Shown: positions 32,505 through 42,177 of the stretch, in pieces
How positions within the stretch are numbered: the first letter of the stretch is position 1
How the letters are laid out: every line of letters begins with the position of its first letter
Assembly (NCBI RefSeq): GCF_024713945.1
Contig: NW_027461521.1
Location: 2,501 to 66,500 of the forward strand
Direction: 5' to 3'
Origin: Dermatophagoides farinae
Lineage: Eukaryota; Arthropoda; Arachnida; Sarcoptiformes; Pyroglyphidae
DNA length: 64,000 nt
The notes under the pieces: generated by a model
Told to the model about the DNA's origin: nothing
The model's input: the letters and a program-made list of their open reading frames with translations, nothing else
Databases searched by the model: none
Position numbers and translations under genes: made by a program

Positions 32505-33866
32505 ATGAGACGATTATCTACTTATGCACAGGTATTGTTAGTTTCTATAGTAAATGCTCAGTTGCATTTTGTTTCTTTAGGAAACTTTGGCGGACCAGAG
32601 CAGTCCAACGTTAGCAAAGCTTTACAAACACAAGCAAAAACTTTGCCAATTTCAATGATCGTTTCGCCTGGTTCGTGTTTCAGCCAGCCTATAATAGGGC
32701 TTGACGATGAAAAGTGGATTGAAGAGTTTGAAAATCAGTACGCTAAACCAGAGCTGAAACATGCAATTTTTCCCCGTCGCGGGTACAGGCGATTGGCAAG
32801 GAAACGTTTCATCATTTACAACTATGACCAAACTAGTTTATTCAAATGATCGAAAGAAACTTAGAAGAATCAATAATTCTAAACCTGGACCGCAAAGGAG
32901 CTAAATGGACTTATCCAAATTATTTTTATCACTACACAAAAAACATTTACTGACTCAACTTCTTCGAATGTTTACAAGTCAGGAGACCAAGTGACTGCGT
33001 TTTTCTTATTTATTGATACGACTATCTTATCTCCTGGCTTTGCTGATATATCTCTAACCAACGAACATTGGAAATTTTTTAGAAAATAGTTTAGAGCACG
33101 CTTCCAAAGCTCACGACTGGGTATTCATTGTAGCGGACAAGCCAATCATTAGCAGCGGAAGTTCTGGCGGTGACAAGTACTTATTTAACCATATTGAACC
33201 TCTTTTGAAAAAAATATTCCATAGATGCTTACATCAGCGGTGCCGATCACAATATGGAGCTGATTGATGAGTCTAACATAGCCCACATCAACTGTGGCAC
33301 TGGAGCATTTAAAGGAACTGGAAGCAAACGAGAACGTTACTCGAAATTTTATTCAACCACCCCTGGTTTTTGCAGACATACCATCACAAAAGAAAAGTTT
33401 ACTACAGAATTCCTTGATTCCAACAACAAAGTACTTTTCTCTTACGACAAAAAACACAACGGTAAAAAATTAGCGAAAGCAGACCGATTATATCACGCTG
33501 CCAAACTGCCTAAGGTCAAACTGAGCCATCTTCCAGCGGGTATTGGAGGAGTTCCAATCACAGAAAAAACAGAAAACAAGAAATGACTTGTTTGTCGTTA
33601 TTTACAGCATTTTGGGAATTATCTCTACATTACTAATTACAGCCACTTCTGTATTGACATTTGCTACAAGAGTTTCGCGCTGGTTGGGAGATAGAGTAGT
33701 TCAAGTACCAGTATCCGATCAAAAGACAAAGTTAATTACAGAAAAAAAAAAAATAAAAGTAACTAAAACTTCTACTCACTCTTCAAAATCACACAAAAAA
33801 ACATTAACTTTTAGCGCATCTAGTGTTGATAAAGTTTCTCAGCAAACAATTTGTTTGAAAAAATAG
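32505..33866 (+). pseudogene. GAP50: GAP50-like glideosome protein, frameshifted
   Basis: Pieces of one purple-acid-phosphatase-like protein lie in all three plus frames in order. In apicomplexans GAP50 is a membrane protein of the inner membrane complex that anchors the myosin motor for gliding. Visible are a signal peptide ('VLLVSIVNAQLHF'), 'FVSLGNFGGPEQSN', 'ISMIVSPGSCFSQP', 'GTGDWQGNVSSF', 'FFLFIDTTILSPGF', 'DWVFIVADKPIISSG', 'AYISGADHNMELI' and 'AHINCGTGAF', in family order. A C-terminal membrane helix ('VVIYSILGIISTLLITATS') is followed by a long Lys/Ser/Thr tail. Six frame breaks lie near 32766-32775, 32892-32905, 32938-32943, 33075-33080, 33208-33214 and 33564-33569. Each is an apparent gain of one base, five of them in homopolymers. 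It is either a decaying copy or unpolished sequence of a working gene. Confidence 0.8.
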
Positions 33867-34082
33867 AGATCTCGTATGATACATATTTTTTCAAAATATC
33901 AAAATAAAATTCTATTTACATGTATATTACCGCAAACATGTGATTTTTTTTTAATTTATCATAATTAAGCATAATATTGCAAAATTAGTGGCAGGCTAAA
34001 AATGGTATCAAATTTAAAATATATGTTTCTCGTTAGTTAGTGCCGTATCTCAATACTCTAATTTTTCAAGTGTTTTTAGAAA

Positions 34083-34731
34083 AATCATTATCATAGTTTA
34101 ACTTCACACCCATTATTAACCGAGCTCTTTTCCCAAGACTCTACGCCATCGGAAAGACTGAAAACTCTTCATGGATTGAGTGATATTATCAATGTATATT
34201 CGATTAAGCCACAGATTCTAAAAATTTACAATGAAACGCGTACTATACACACTTCTGATGAAAATACTAAGATAGAAGATATACTAGAAAAAATCAATAC
34301 TGCTGAGCACAAGATGTTATTGTTGTGGTACAATCAACGGCAAGAGATTGAGAACAAAAAACACTACTTTACTGATGAATTACGCTCATGCTTTAAGAAA
34401 AATAATGGATTATACTGCTATGGACAATAATAAACGTGAAACTTTGCTGGCTGATTTTTCCACATACTGCATTAAAAAATCCGAATCTTATTCCAAGACA
34501 TCATTTGTTGATTTCATGAAGACGAAGTATAATATTGATTTCACAAAAGAAGAAATTGAATTTCTTGACAAACTGGACCGTTATCTTCTCAAGATAAACG
34601 ATGAAATTTTATCTAGCAAAACAATTAATGAACTGATGTCTTCCGTTTACCATTTCAACGACGGCATAAAAGAAATAAAAGAGTTTGACGAGTTAATTTT
34701 AAGTTTGTTAGCGTTGCGACCAAGCAAGTAA
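34083..34731 (+). pseudogene. Unassigned coding region with one frameshift
   Basis: About 215 codons of coding-like sequence in two overlapping frames. The first runs from 34083 (possibly after a TTTTTAG acceptor at 34079) into an A6 run near 34353. The second continues to the stop at 34731. Skipping one A of the run joins them. The product is helical, Lys/Glu/Leu-rich, and not recognised. No clear start ATG is visible, so a first exon is probably missing upstream. The break is the same kind (one extra A in a homopolymer) as those in the GAP50-like gene. Confidence 0.5.
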
Positions 34732-34739
34732 CTATTTTT

Positions 34740-36052
34740 TTATGTTGAAAAAAAATTATAATTAAAAGAAAACAAGCTTTGACCTTCTTTTTTGATTTTC
34801 AATTTATTGGGTAAAAGGGGGGTGTATAATTCGGTTGGAATAGAATACATAGGGACAATGGTCGTTTGAAAAACCAAGCAGTAATCCGTCTTTTTGCATT
34901 CGTAATACTTAGGTTCTTCTGATCTGTCCGTGACTTCCTCAATGATAAACCGTAATAAATAATAATAAGGAAAATTCAACAGAAGTTTATATGACATCAA
35001 TAACGCTTTTTTAAAAATTTGAAAATTAAGCCGTTCTTTATCATTTTTCCACAGAAAAATCTCTAAGTTTGGTATGTCTTTATTGTCAAGCAAAATATTA
35101 TCATATAAATTAGCAATCAATGCTGCAATATAATAAAAAAAAAATGGAGGCGGCATAGCAATTAAACAGTTCCATAAATTTATTGTCTCTTCGACATTTT
35201 TAGTGCTATGGCTCAGCATAGTAATGAACCACGGAATACAAAAATGGTATTCTGTACCTGACACTTTAAAACTGCTGGAGTTATTAATGTTCAAATTAGA
35301 ATTTTTTATTTTGACTCCAGTAGTTGCTTGTTTAAGATCGGGTACTTTTACATTTTTAAAGTTTATTTTAATTCCTAACTTATGTATCAGCATGAAATAC
35401 GAATTGTTAAACAAAATCTTTGTAACTACTTTGGAATAGAACATCATTATCTGATTCAATGGGACGTCGCTGTGAAACATTAGCAGTCGTTGCTGAATGA
35501 AGTTTCTACAAAGTTTAACTAACTCTTCATCTGGTAAAACTTTTTTTGCATTTTTTTATTAAGATTTAAATGAGCGAATACGGCACAAATGTCATGGCCT
35601 CCTTGAATGTATTGATATTTTATTATGGATTCTTTACAATTTTTAGGCGGAGCTTCATTATCTAAATAAGTACGCATTGTGATTTTTATGAAATAATCGA
35701 GTCGCCATTTTAATTCAGCTGATTGTAAGTTACCATAATGCGTTAGTCGTCTTACGTCTAAACTAACTTGGTTGAATAAAGTGATAAGCTTGTTGTGACT
35801 ATAATCCTTACTTATTATCTGATTTGTCTTGAAGTCGTTCCAGTCAATAGCTGAATTCCAGTTATCGATGCACTTTTTCCACGAATGCAAAATGAAAGCT
35901 CGATCGTTACAAGAGTCTAACAGTATTAATTCAGCACGCAAAGGCAGCAGCTCGTTCGTCCATTTATTATATGTATTTTTTCCAAAGAACGAAGCATCAA
36001 ATAGTTTTAAAAGTTCAGACACAGACTTAATATTATTTACCTCTTTAAACAT
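34740..36052 (-). pseudogene. TBC1D20-like RabGAP, frameshifted
   Basis: Two minus-strand frames (36052-35519 and 35480-34740) form one TBC-domain protein of about 435 aa. The Arg finger lies in 'VSLDVRRLTHYG' and the Gln finger in 'KYQYIQGGHDICAVF'. 'FCIPWFITMLSHSTKN' and 'NLWNCLIAMPP' complete the TBC core. The spacing and 'YxQGxHDI' resemble TBC1D20/Gyp8, GAPs for Rab1-type GTPases at the ER-Golgi. The frame break falls at two neighbouring A7 runs (35553-35571, minus-strand A). Dropping one A from each restores '...KKVLPDEELVKLC' without loss, again the plus-one pattern. A single base loss would also restore frame. Confidence 0.65.
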
Positions 36053-36197
36053 TCATTACTAACTTTACACTAATCAACCTGATTTTTTTAACATTTATGC
36101 AAAATTTGAATTACCGCGTATTTATATTAATTAGCTATTCACATAAATTAGTTATAAATAATATTTAAAGCTGATTGCAAATATCTGTTGCTAATTT

Positions 36198-38621
36198 TTA
36201 ATTTTTAACTAGATCCGCTAAGTATGATGGAACTAGTTCCTCAGTTTTCACGATCTGCGGATTCTTCATATTCGAACTTATTTGATATGTATCAAAGGTA
36301 TTAGTGCTGATAAAACTTAGAAGTTGCAATAATACTAGGTTCAGTAATTCATTTTCATCCACTTCAAAAATACAAGGCCATTTTTTCAGTGCTGTTTAAT
36401 TTTTTCATAACTGAGTTCGAATAATTGTTATACTTTCGCGTGATATAGATATAATTCGAAAGCATCCAACAAATATGACTAATAGGTAATTCCAAATCAA
36501 AAGGAGACTTTGAATCTAAAATGTTGTCTAAGCAACTCAACAAATTCGATCTTGGAAACTTTTTATCTATCAAGAATTTTGATTGTTTTCGAGATAGCCT
36601 AATTATTTGCGTTCTTAAGTATGAAAAGATAGTCTCTGGAAACAAGTACCCATTATCTAGTATGCTAATCAAATGATTAAGCGCTAGGAACGATTGTTTC
36701 CCATTAGATAATATGTAAGGCAAATCCATAACACATCGGAGATTTGCTTCGCTTATAGTATCGTCTGGGCTAAAGTAACATAACCGTCCTCTCAAAGAAG
36801 TTGACAGAATGAGATGTGCGTTCATTCCGGCTTTGTCAAGCATTTTAAGTAAAACTTCTTTGAGCGACGTTTTATATGATAAATTACTGAGAACCTTCAT
36901 ATGTGCTTCCGATAAATGTAACCAGTAAATCACCGAGGCAACACCTAGAGCTTTATTCTTACTGTTACCTATATGATTAACACCAGAAAGGAACCTTCCG
37001 GAAATTATAGGCATAACCATCTCTGAATATTGATCCTGTTTTTGGAAAAGATCGTTCTGAATAAGTTGTAGTTCAGCGAAATCACATGTGTTATTAATAC
37101 AATCTTTTAAGCCTGAATTACTTAAAAATTGTGTGTGTTATTGTACAAACCGTATTTGAAGTCTTTTTTTAGTTGCCTTTCCACTTTGTAAATCTCCATA
37201 TTTTCCAGGTCTGAGTAGACTTTCAATAACATTTAAAAATTTGTTGATTCTAAACTCATCAATTATAAAATCATCGTCTACTATAAGATTATTTTCGTTA
37301 ACCATGAATATTGATCTGACGCCAACATTTGTTATAACTGTTTTTATAGAGCATCTCGGCAATAGTTCTTGATTCCTCATTGTCTGCAGATGTAAAAACA
37401 TTAGCAATAGCTATATCAATTACGTTGATGTCTTTTTTATGATCAATGTGATCTAAAGTATCAAAAAACACGCAACAATTTTTCTAATATCTCTCTTAAT
37501 TTTTCAAGTGTAAGTTTTATTTTCAAAATCAACAACGTTTGATTGACGGTTTTATATACTTCTAAATTATGATAATCTGAAAAAATTAAAAATACTGATT
37601 TCAAAGTTTTATAATCATTTTCAATGATAGAATCGATTAAAGCTTTTGCTAATGTAAGTTGAGGTTTAGAATGTATTTCTATCATCATTACAATTCTATC
37701 ACTTAATGATGAATCCGAATCGTTTTTCCTGTTATTTTTAGTGACAGAGTACTTAATTATTGTTTCTAAATCCAACGGTTGGGGCTGCTCAATGTTATTT
37801 ATAATGTCAAAATTTGAAAAAGTAAGTACTGATTAGTTTATTTAGATCATTCATTCGATTTGTGAAAACAGGTTTATTATTAAGACTGATTAATGCGCTT
37901 TTTACCGGCTCAATTAACTCTTCATGTAATTTAAATGTAATCATTTATCACGTGGCTGATCAAAACTGTCGTGAAATAATACTTGAGAATAGAGTGAATA
38001 TAAGTTTTTTTCGTTGTCATTTGACAATCGTAACGTTCCAAAATGTGAATATACAGTTAACAAGTCTTCACCCGTATTTTTCGAAAAAATCGCTGGATAT
38101 CTAGTTAGTAATGATTTGTCGATGTCAAGATAATTTCTAAAGTAATTATAATAACTGTTAAAAATAAATTTTGAAGCCATCGTAAACTTCTTCAACTGAC
38201 TTTAACGATGAGTGTAAAAATGTAAGTGTTTCTGTGTCGTTAAATCCAACATTGTTTTTTTCTGAAATATTCTGCTTTTTAACGAGCCGTAACGAATTTT
38301 ATCTGATATATTTTCAAACAATTTTCGTGCGTCATCAGCATTATCAATTATGATCATAACTTCGTCGAGATTTTGAATATTATCAGATATTCCTACACTG
38401 ATTATTTTTTTCTTTATTAATTTTGTACCTGGAATACCAATTTTTATTGATATCAACGTGTTTTATTTCTTCTTCCTGACCTGAGTAAAGTTTCTTAATG
38501 AGATCATTCTTCACTAGTTGCATTGGTTTGAATCTTTAATTATAGAGTCAAAAAATTTATTAGCTGCCAATATATCGACATAGTTAGTGGTGTTTGGAGC
38601 TAAAAATCCATCTGAACTCAT
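36198..38621 (-). pseudogene. Large unassigned gene broken by many frameshifts
   Basis: From ATG at 38621 to a stop at 36198 the minus strand carries coding-like sequence in successive frames, together about 800 residues. The pieces begin 'MSSDGFLAPNTTNYVDI' and end '...SYLADLVKN'. They are helical, Leu/Ile/Asn/Lys-rich, and show no motif I recognise. I count at least eight frame changes, for example near 38525, 38448, 38265, 38174, 37950 and 37800. Most fit a one-base gain; some fit a one-base loss. No long uninterrupted frame exists, unlike the rest of the window. The composition is that of functional neighbours, so decay, if real, is recent. Confidence 0.5.
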
Positions 38622-38875
38622 ATTTTTACACGTTTTTTATTTTTTGTATTAAGCTGAAGCAAACATTGCTTAAAAAAACTCATTATTTGAATTTCCAAGA
38701 TTAGAAACTAAAACATTAAACGCAGAAGAATCACTCAAAACGTATTGGTTTGATCTGATAATCCAGCCCAAATTCTATTCAACAGTTTTGATTTTCATAG
38801 TCCAATATATTATGAGCACGAATATTTATAATTAATAATATAACAGATTTTAGCCACATGATTTTAATTTTACAG

Positions 38876-39317
38876 AATTTAAAGTTATTTTAAAGAAAAC
38901 CCAAATAGCCGATTTCCCAAAACCATTAATGTCTATACAATTAACCACAACGAATTATTTACAGGAAGTGTTAGCAAATATAATAACAAATAACAAACTA
39001 TCACATGTTATAGGAAATAAGATTGTCCGTGTCAGACCAAACTATTTTATTTTTTAAAACGTTAATTGCCAATAAATCGCTCTGTAATAGATGTGGTACT
39101 GTGTATGTTCCTAATGTGACTTTCGATAAAACTCATACTACAGATATAAAAACACTTGAAAAACTGAAGCGACACTATCCAAAAAAAAAAAATAAGTTCA
39201 TCAGTTGCCATATATATCTGTAAAACGTGTAAATTCAAATTTTACGATGTTTATCAGAGTGTTACGGCGCCACAAGCGAATACTGATGCTAATAACAAAA
39301 AGATACGTCTTTTTTGA
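38876..39317 (+). pseudogene. Zinc-ribbon protein, frameshifted; perhaps RNase P Rpr2-like
   Basis: Coding-like sequence after a possible TTTACAG acceptor (38875) runs through three frames to a stop at 39317. It contains one CxxC pair in 'LCNRCGTVYVPN' and a second in 'CKTCKFKF' about 45 residues later. This is the layout of a zinc ribbon as in the Rpr2/Rpp21 subunit of RNase P, which also has 'C-x-x-C-x-T-x-x-V-P-G' in the first knuckle. The family link is weak. Frame changes fall at a T6 run (39050-39055) and near 39222, both apparent one-base gains. Confidence 0.4.
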
Positions 39318-39504
39318 TCTTGCTTGCTGGAAATTTTGATTATAAATAATTAATTAAATGGAGACTATTGTCAAATTATAAAAATAATAACAAATTTTAA
39401 TACAGTGTTAATTTGTATTGGTTATTTATTTTATAAAATAGATTCACAATGGAAAACAAGAATATGAAGTGTCCTTCGTTCCATTCCGTGCTAAAATCAA
39501 GAAA

Positions 39505-39820
39505 ATGGCTGAAGAAGTAATATATGAAGTTATAGGCGATCATACCTACGATCCTACTAAAGTTCAGGAATGGGTTGAGAAAATCAATCATCGTAAGTTT
39601 TAATATAAATACTAAATTAATAGGTGTAATTAAAAACTTACAAGATATAAGTGAAGATGCAAAGTATGTAATCGGTTCCATAATTTTAGAACGCAGAAAT
39701 AATGGTTTTCATTTTTATACCACGTGTTACTGGGACGTGGCTAACGATACAACCATAACAGCTAGATACGATGCTTCTACAATGTACGTCATTTTGACTA
39801 TATTTGCTGTTTCATTATGA
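39505..39820 (+). CDS. DYNLT: Dynein light chain, Tctex1 family
   Basis: Exons 39505..39592 and 39624..39820 join across a 31-nt intron (GTAAGT...AATAG) to give at least 94 aa. Tctex1 light chains dimerise on the dynein intermediate chain and bind cargo. Family features are 'EVIYEVIGDHTYDPTKVQEW' in the N-terminal helices and the C-terminal beta block 'YTTCYWDVANDTTITARYD' then 'TMYVILTIFAVSL'. The open frame extends upstream of the ATG to about 39442 with plausible Tctex1-like residues ('YEVSFVPFRAKI'), so a further 5' exon is likely. It is intact, which marks the right edge of the frameshifted block. Its last codons overlap the NCS6 stop. Confidence 0.88.
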
Positions 39821-40816
39821 GCAGTACATCATTTCGTTCAGTTTTTTTACTTGCTCACAGGCTTTGCAAACGTCATTGTACGTTAGTGAGCTACAATTGA
39901 TACAGTCCTTAAGATCACTACTATTTATATCATCACAAATACAAACATCATCGGTAAACTTATTAAATAATATTGTTCTAACAATTCTCGGCTCGTTAGC
40001 CTCAATTCTTTTTACAAGATGTCTAACTTTTCCTCTAAACGCTTCTCCAGAATAACTACACTCAGTACTGAAATATTTCAGTTTATTGTAGTGACAATAA
40101 AGAACGATTTCTTTTTGTGTTGTGTAATAAAATGGTTTTACCCGAGTTAAACCAGTTTTTTGTAAATTTAATTTTTTTTTGCACGAACAGGCGGTTGATG
40201 GCCCTTGAGTCGAAAGTTTTTTATAATCGTTTCGGAAAATGTTCATCAGCATTGTCTCAAAACTGTCGTCTGCATTATGGCCTGTCGCAATACTAGTTGC
40301 ATGGAGTTTTCTTGCTCCTATTTCTAACGCATTGCGGCGAAAAGTACCACAATAAGTGCAGCTATTTTTATTCCCTGTCACTGAAACAATTTTATCCATT
40401 GTCCAGCCATGATAAAGATCAGCAAAAGATTCTATAATTAACGGTAAATTGTACATTTTTTGTATATGATCAACACATTTCAAAGACTCATCTCGATAAC
40501 CTAAAATTCCTTCGTCAACAGCAACTAAAACAAACTTCCATCCACAGTTATAGCGTCTGTTTATCTCTGTCAAACAGTGAATCAAGGCAGATGAATCTTT
40601 TCCTCCGGAAACTCCTATTGCAACTATGTCATCCGTTGAAATCAAGTTACAGTGAATTATCACTTTGTAAACTTCATCTTCAAATTGCTCGATAAAACAC
40701 GGTTCGCACAAATAATAATTCAGTCCTGCTAATAATTATTTTTTTGCTGAGTATGATGACTTACATCTTTTTAACACTATTTCATTGCTTTTACAGTTTC
40801 TACATTGTAAAACCAT
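39815..40816 (-). CDS. NCS6: NCS6/CTU1 tRNA 2-thiolation enzyme
   Basis: Exons 40765..40816 and 39815..40728 join across a 36-nt intron (GTAAGT...TTATTAG) to give 321 aa. The enzyme adenylates U34 of tRNAs for Lys, Glu and Gln for 2-thiolation with sulfur from Urm1. The short first exon supplies the N-terminal zinc knuckle 'LQCRNCKSNEIVLKR'; the partner cysteines are in 'LCEPCFIEQF'. The PP-loop is S58-G-G-K-D-S63. 'SCTYCGTFRRNAL', 'ATGHNADD' and a C-terminal Cys-rich part complete the fold. The N-terminal knuckle only appears once the intron is removed, supporting the splice. Confidence 0.93.
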
Positions 40817-40993
40817 CTTTACCAATACATTAGTAAAATAAAAAACAATAACAACAAAAAGTTTAAATTAGAGAATCATTATAAAATAAATACAGTTATA
40901 GCAGCGGAATAATCACGAAAAAAACAAGTGACTTCAAAACACAAATGAAAGAGTAAACAAATAAAAAATTGAGTTATGTACAGTCAATTTTTA

Positions 40994-41995
40994 TTAATTT
41001 TTTTTATTGCAATTTTCTCCAGTACAATCTGCTAAACATGAGGAAATTGGTTCTTTAATTTCTTTACCAACACAAACATCGCCTACAAGCTTTAGTTTTA
41101 CGGGACATGATGGAATCATAGGATGAACTTCTCTGCATTCGTTATTTAACAACAACCCTCTTTCACAATATTGAATGGGTTCTGCGTGTACATATCTGTT
41201 GCAGACAATTCCTCTTTCTAAATAGCCATCTTCGCAATCGTATTTATAAGGTTCTTTAATAATTGTTTTACAATTGTTTACGTCTAGTCCGTTTATACAT
41301 TTTTTCTGTAGTTTAAATTTTTGTTTGATAACACAGCTCTCCCCAGTGTCTTCACTACCTTCAGGACACGACTTATTGATAATTATTTTTCCTACTTCTT
41401 TGCGATAGCAAGTTTGTTTTTTCACGTTGAGTTTAGCTGCCGCTGGTTTGGAAATACCCATAAGTTTTCTGTTGTCGTGGTGAACATCTGGAGGCGTACA
41501 GTCATAAGTCTGCTGAGTGATACAATCACCGTCCTTCGTTAGTTCGTATTTTTCTAAACAGCTTTTAGTGATTTCGTACGGAAGTATTTCAGTTTTGACA
41601 CAATAATTTCCTTCTCTATGTCCCTGTTCGCAATACTCAACTATGTCTAAATATTCTTCACTCACACATTCAGTACCGTTATCTGTAAATCCGATTCGAC
41701 AAACTGGCTGTGCTGGTCGAGCTACTTTAAATCTGCAGTTTCCTTTACCAACAGTTTCTGAACCAGGCGGGCATTTAATCGACAATGGGGAAGTTTTGTA
41801 ACATTCTACTTCGTCAAATATATAATCCAAAGGACAGTGATAATTTACAGGCTGAACGATTTCTTTTACGCATTTTTTATTTTCGAGAATAAAATCGTTT
41901 TCACAACTTAAATTTGCATCGCAAATCTGTTTTCCAGCTGAAAATTTTATCGAATTATAAATAAGCAATAATGAAGCAAAGTAGTTAGTTCTCAT
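40994..41995 (-). CDS. Oocyst-wall-type cysteine-rich secreted protein
   Basis: A 333-aa secreted protein. It starts with a probable signal peptide ('NYFASLLLIYNSIKFSAG'). The rest is a string of cysteine repeats with spacings typical of apicomplexan oocyst wall proteins: 'C-P-x-G-x-x-x-x-G-x-x-C' units such as 'CPEGSEDTGESC' and 'CPPGSETVGKGNC', alternating with '..C....Y.C' spacers. Oocyst wall proteins cross-link through disulfides into the resistant wall. No transmembrane segment follows. Single exon; a 1002-bp frame. It is smaller than the largest family members, and the family call rests on the cysteine pattern. Confidence 0.75.
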   Translation of the reverse strand: MRTNYFASLLLIYNSIKFSAGKQICDANLSCENDFILENKKCVKEIVQPVNYHCPLDYIFDEVECYKTSPLSIKCPPGSETVGKGNCRFKVARPAQPVCRIGFTDNGTECVSEEYLDIVEYCEQGHREGNYCVKTEILPYEITKSCLEKYELTKDGDCITQQTYDCTPPDVHHDNRKLMGISKPAAAKLNVKKQTCYRKEVGKIIINKSCPEGSEDTGESCVIKQKFKLQKKCINGLDVNNCKTIIKEPYKYDCEDGYLERGIVCNRYVHAEPIQYCERGLLLNNECREVHPMIPSCPVKLKLVGDVCVGKEIKEPISSCLADCTGENCNKKN

Positions 41996-42177
41996 TTTCT
42001 TTATTTATATTTAAACAAAGGTGCTGAGAGCGTCTCTCTAAAATTAACGTATCTAATTGCACTCAAATTGGGAATCTAATAAGCTACCGTTCATAACCAG
42101 ACTTAAATGTTGTAGCATCTAAACTAATAATCGTGGTTCTATACATTGGTATTCTATAATTGAATGCATGACTTAAC

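Noticed and set aside
32505-33866. Programmed plus-one ribosomal frameshifting in the GAP50-like gene
   Set aside because: Six events in one gene without a common slippery codon or stop context, and none in intact neighbouring genes, make this much less likely than base-call errors or decay.
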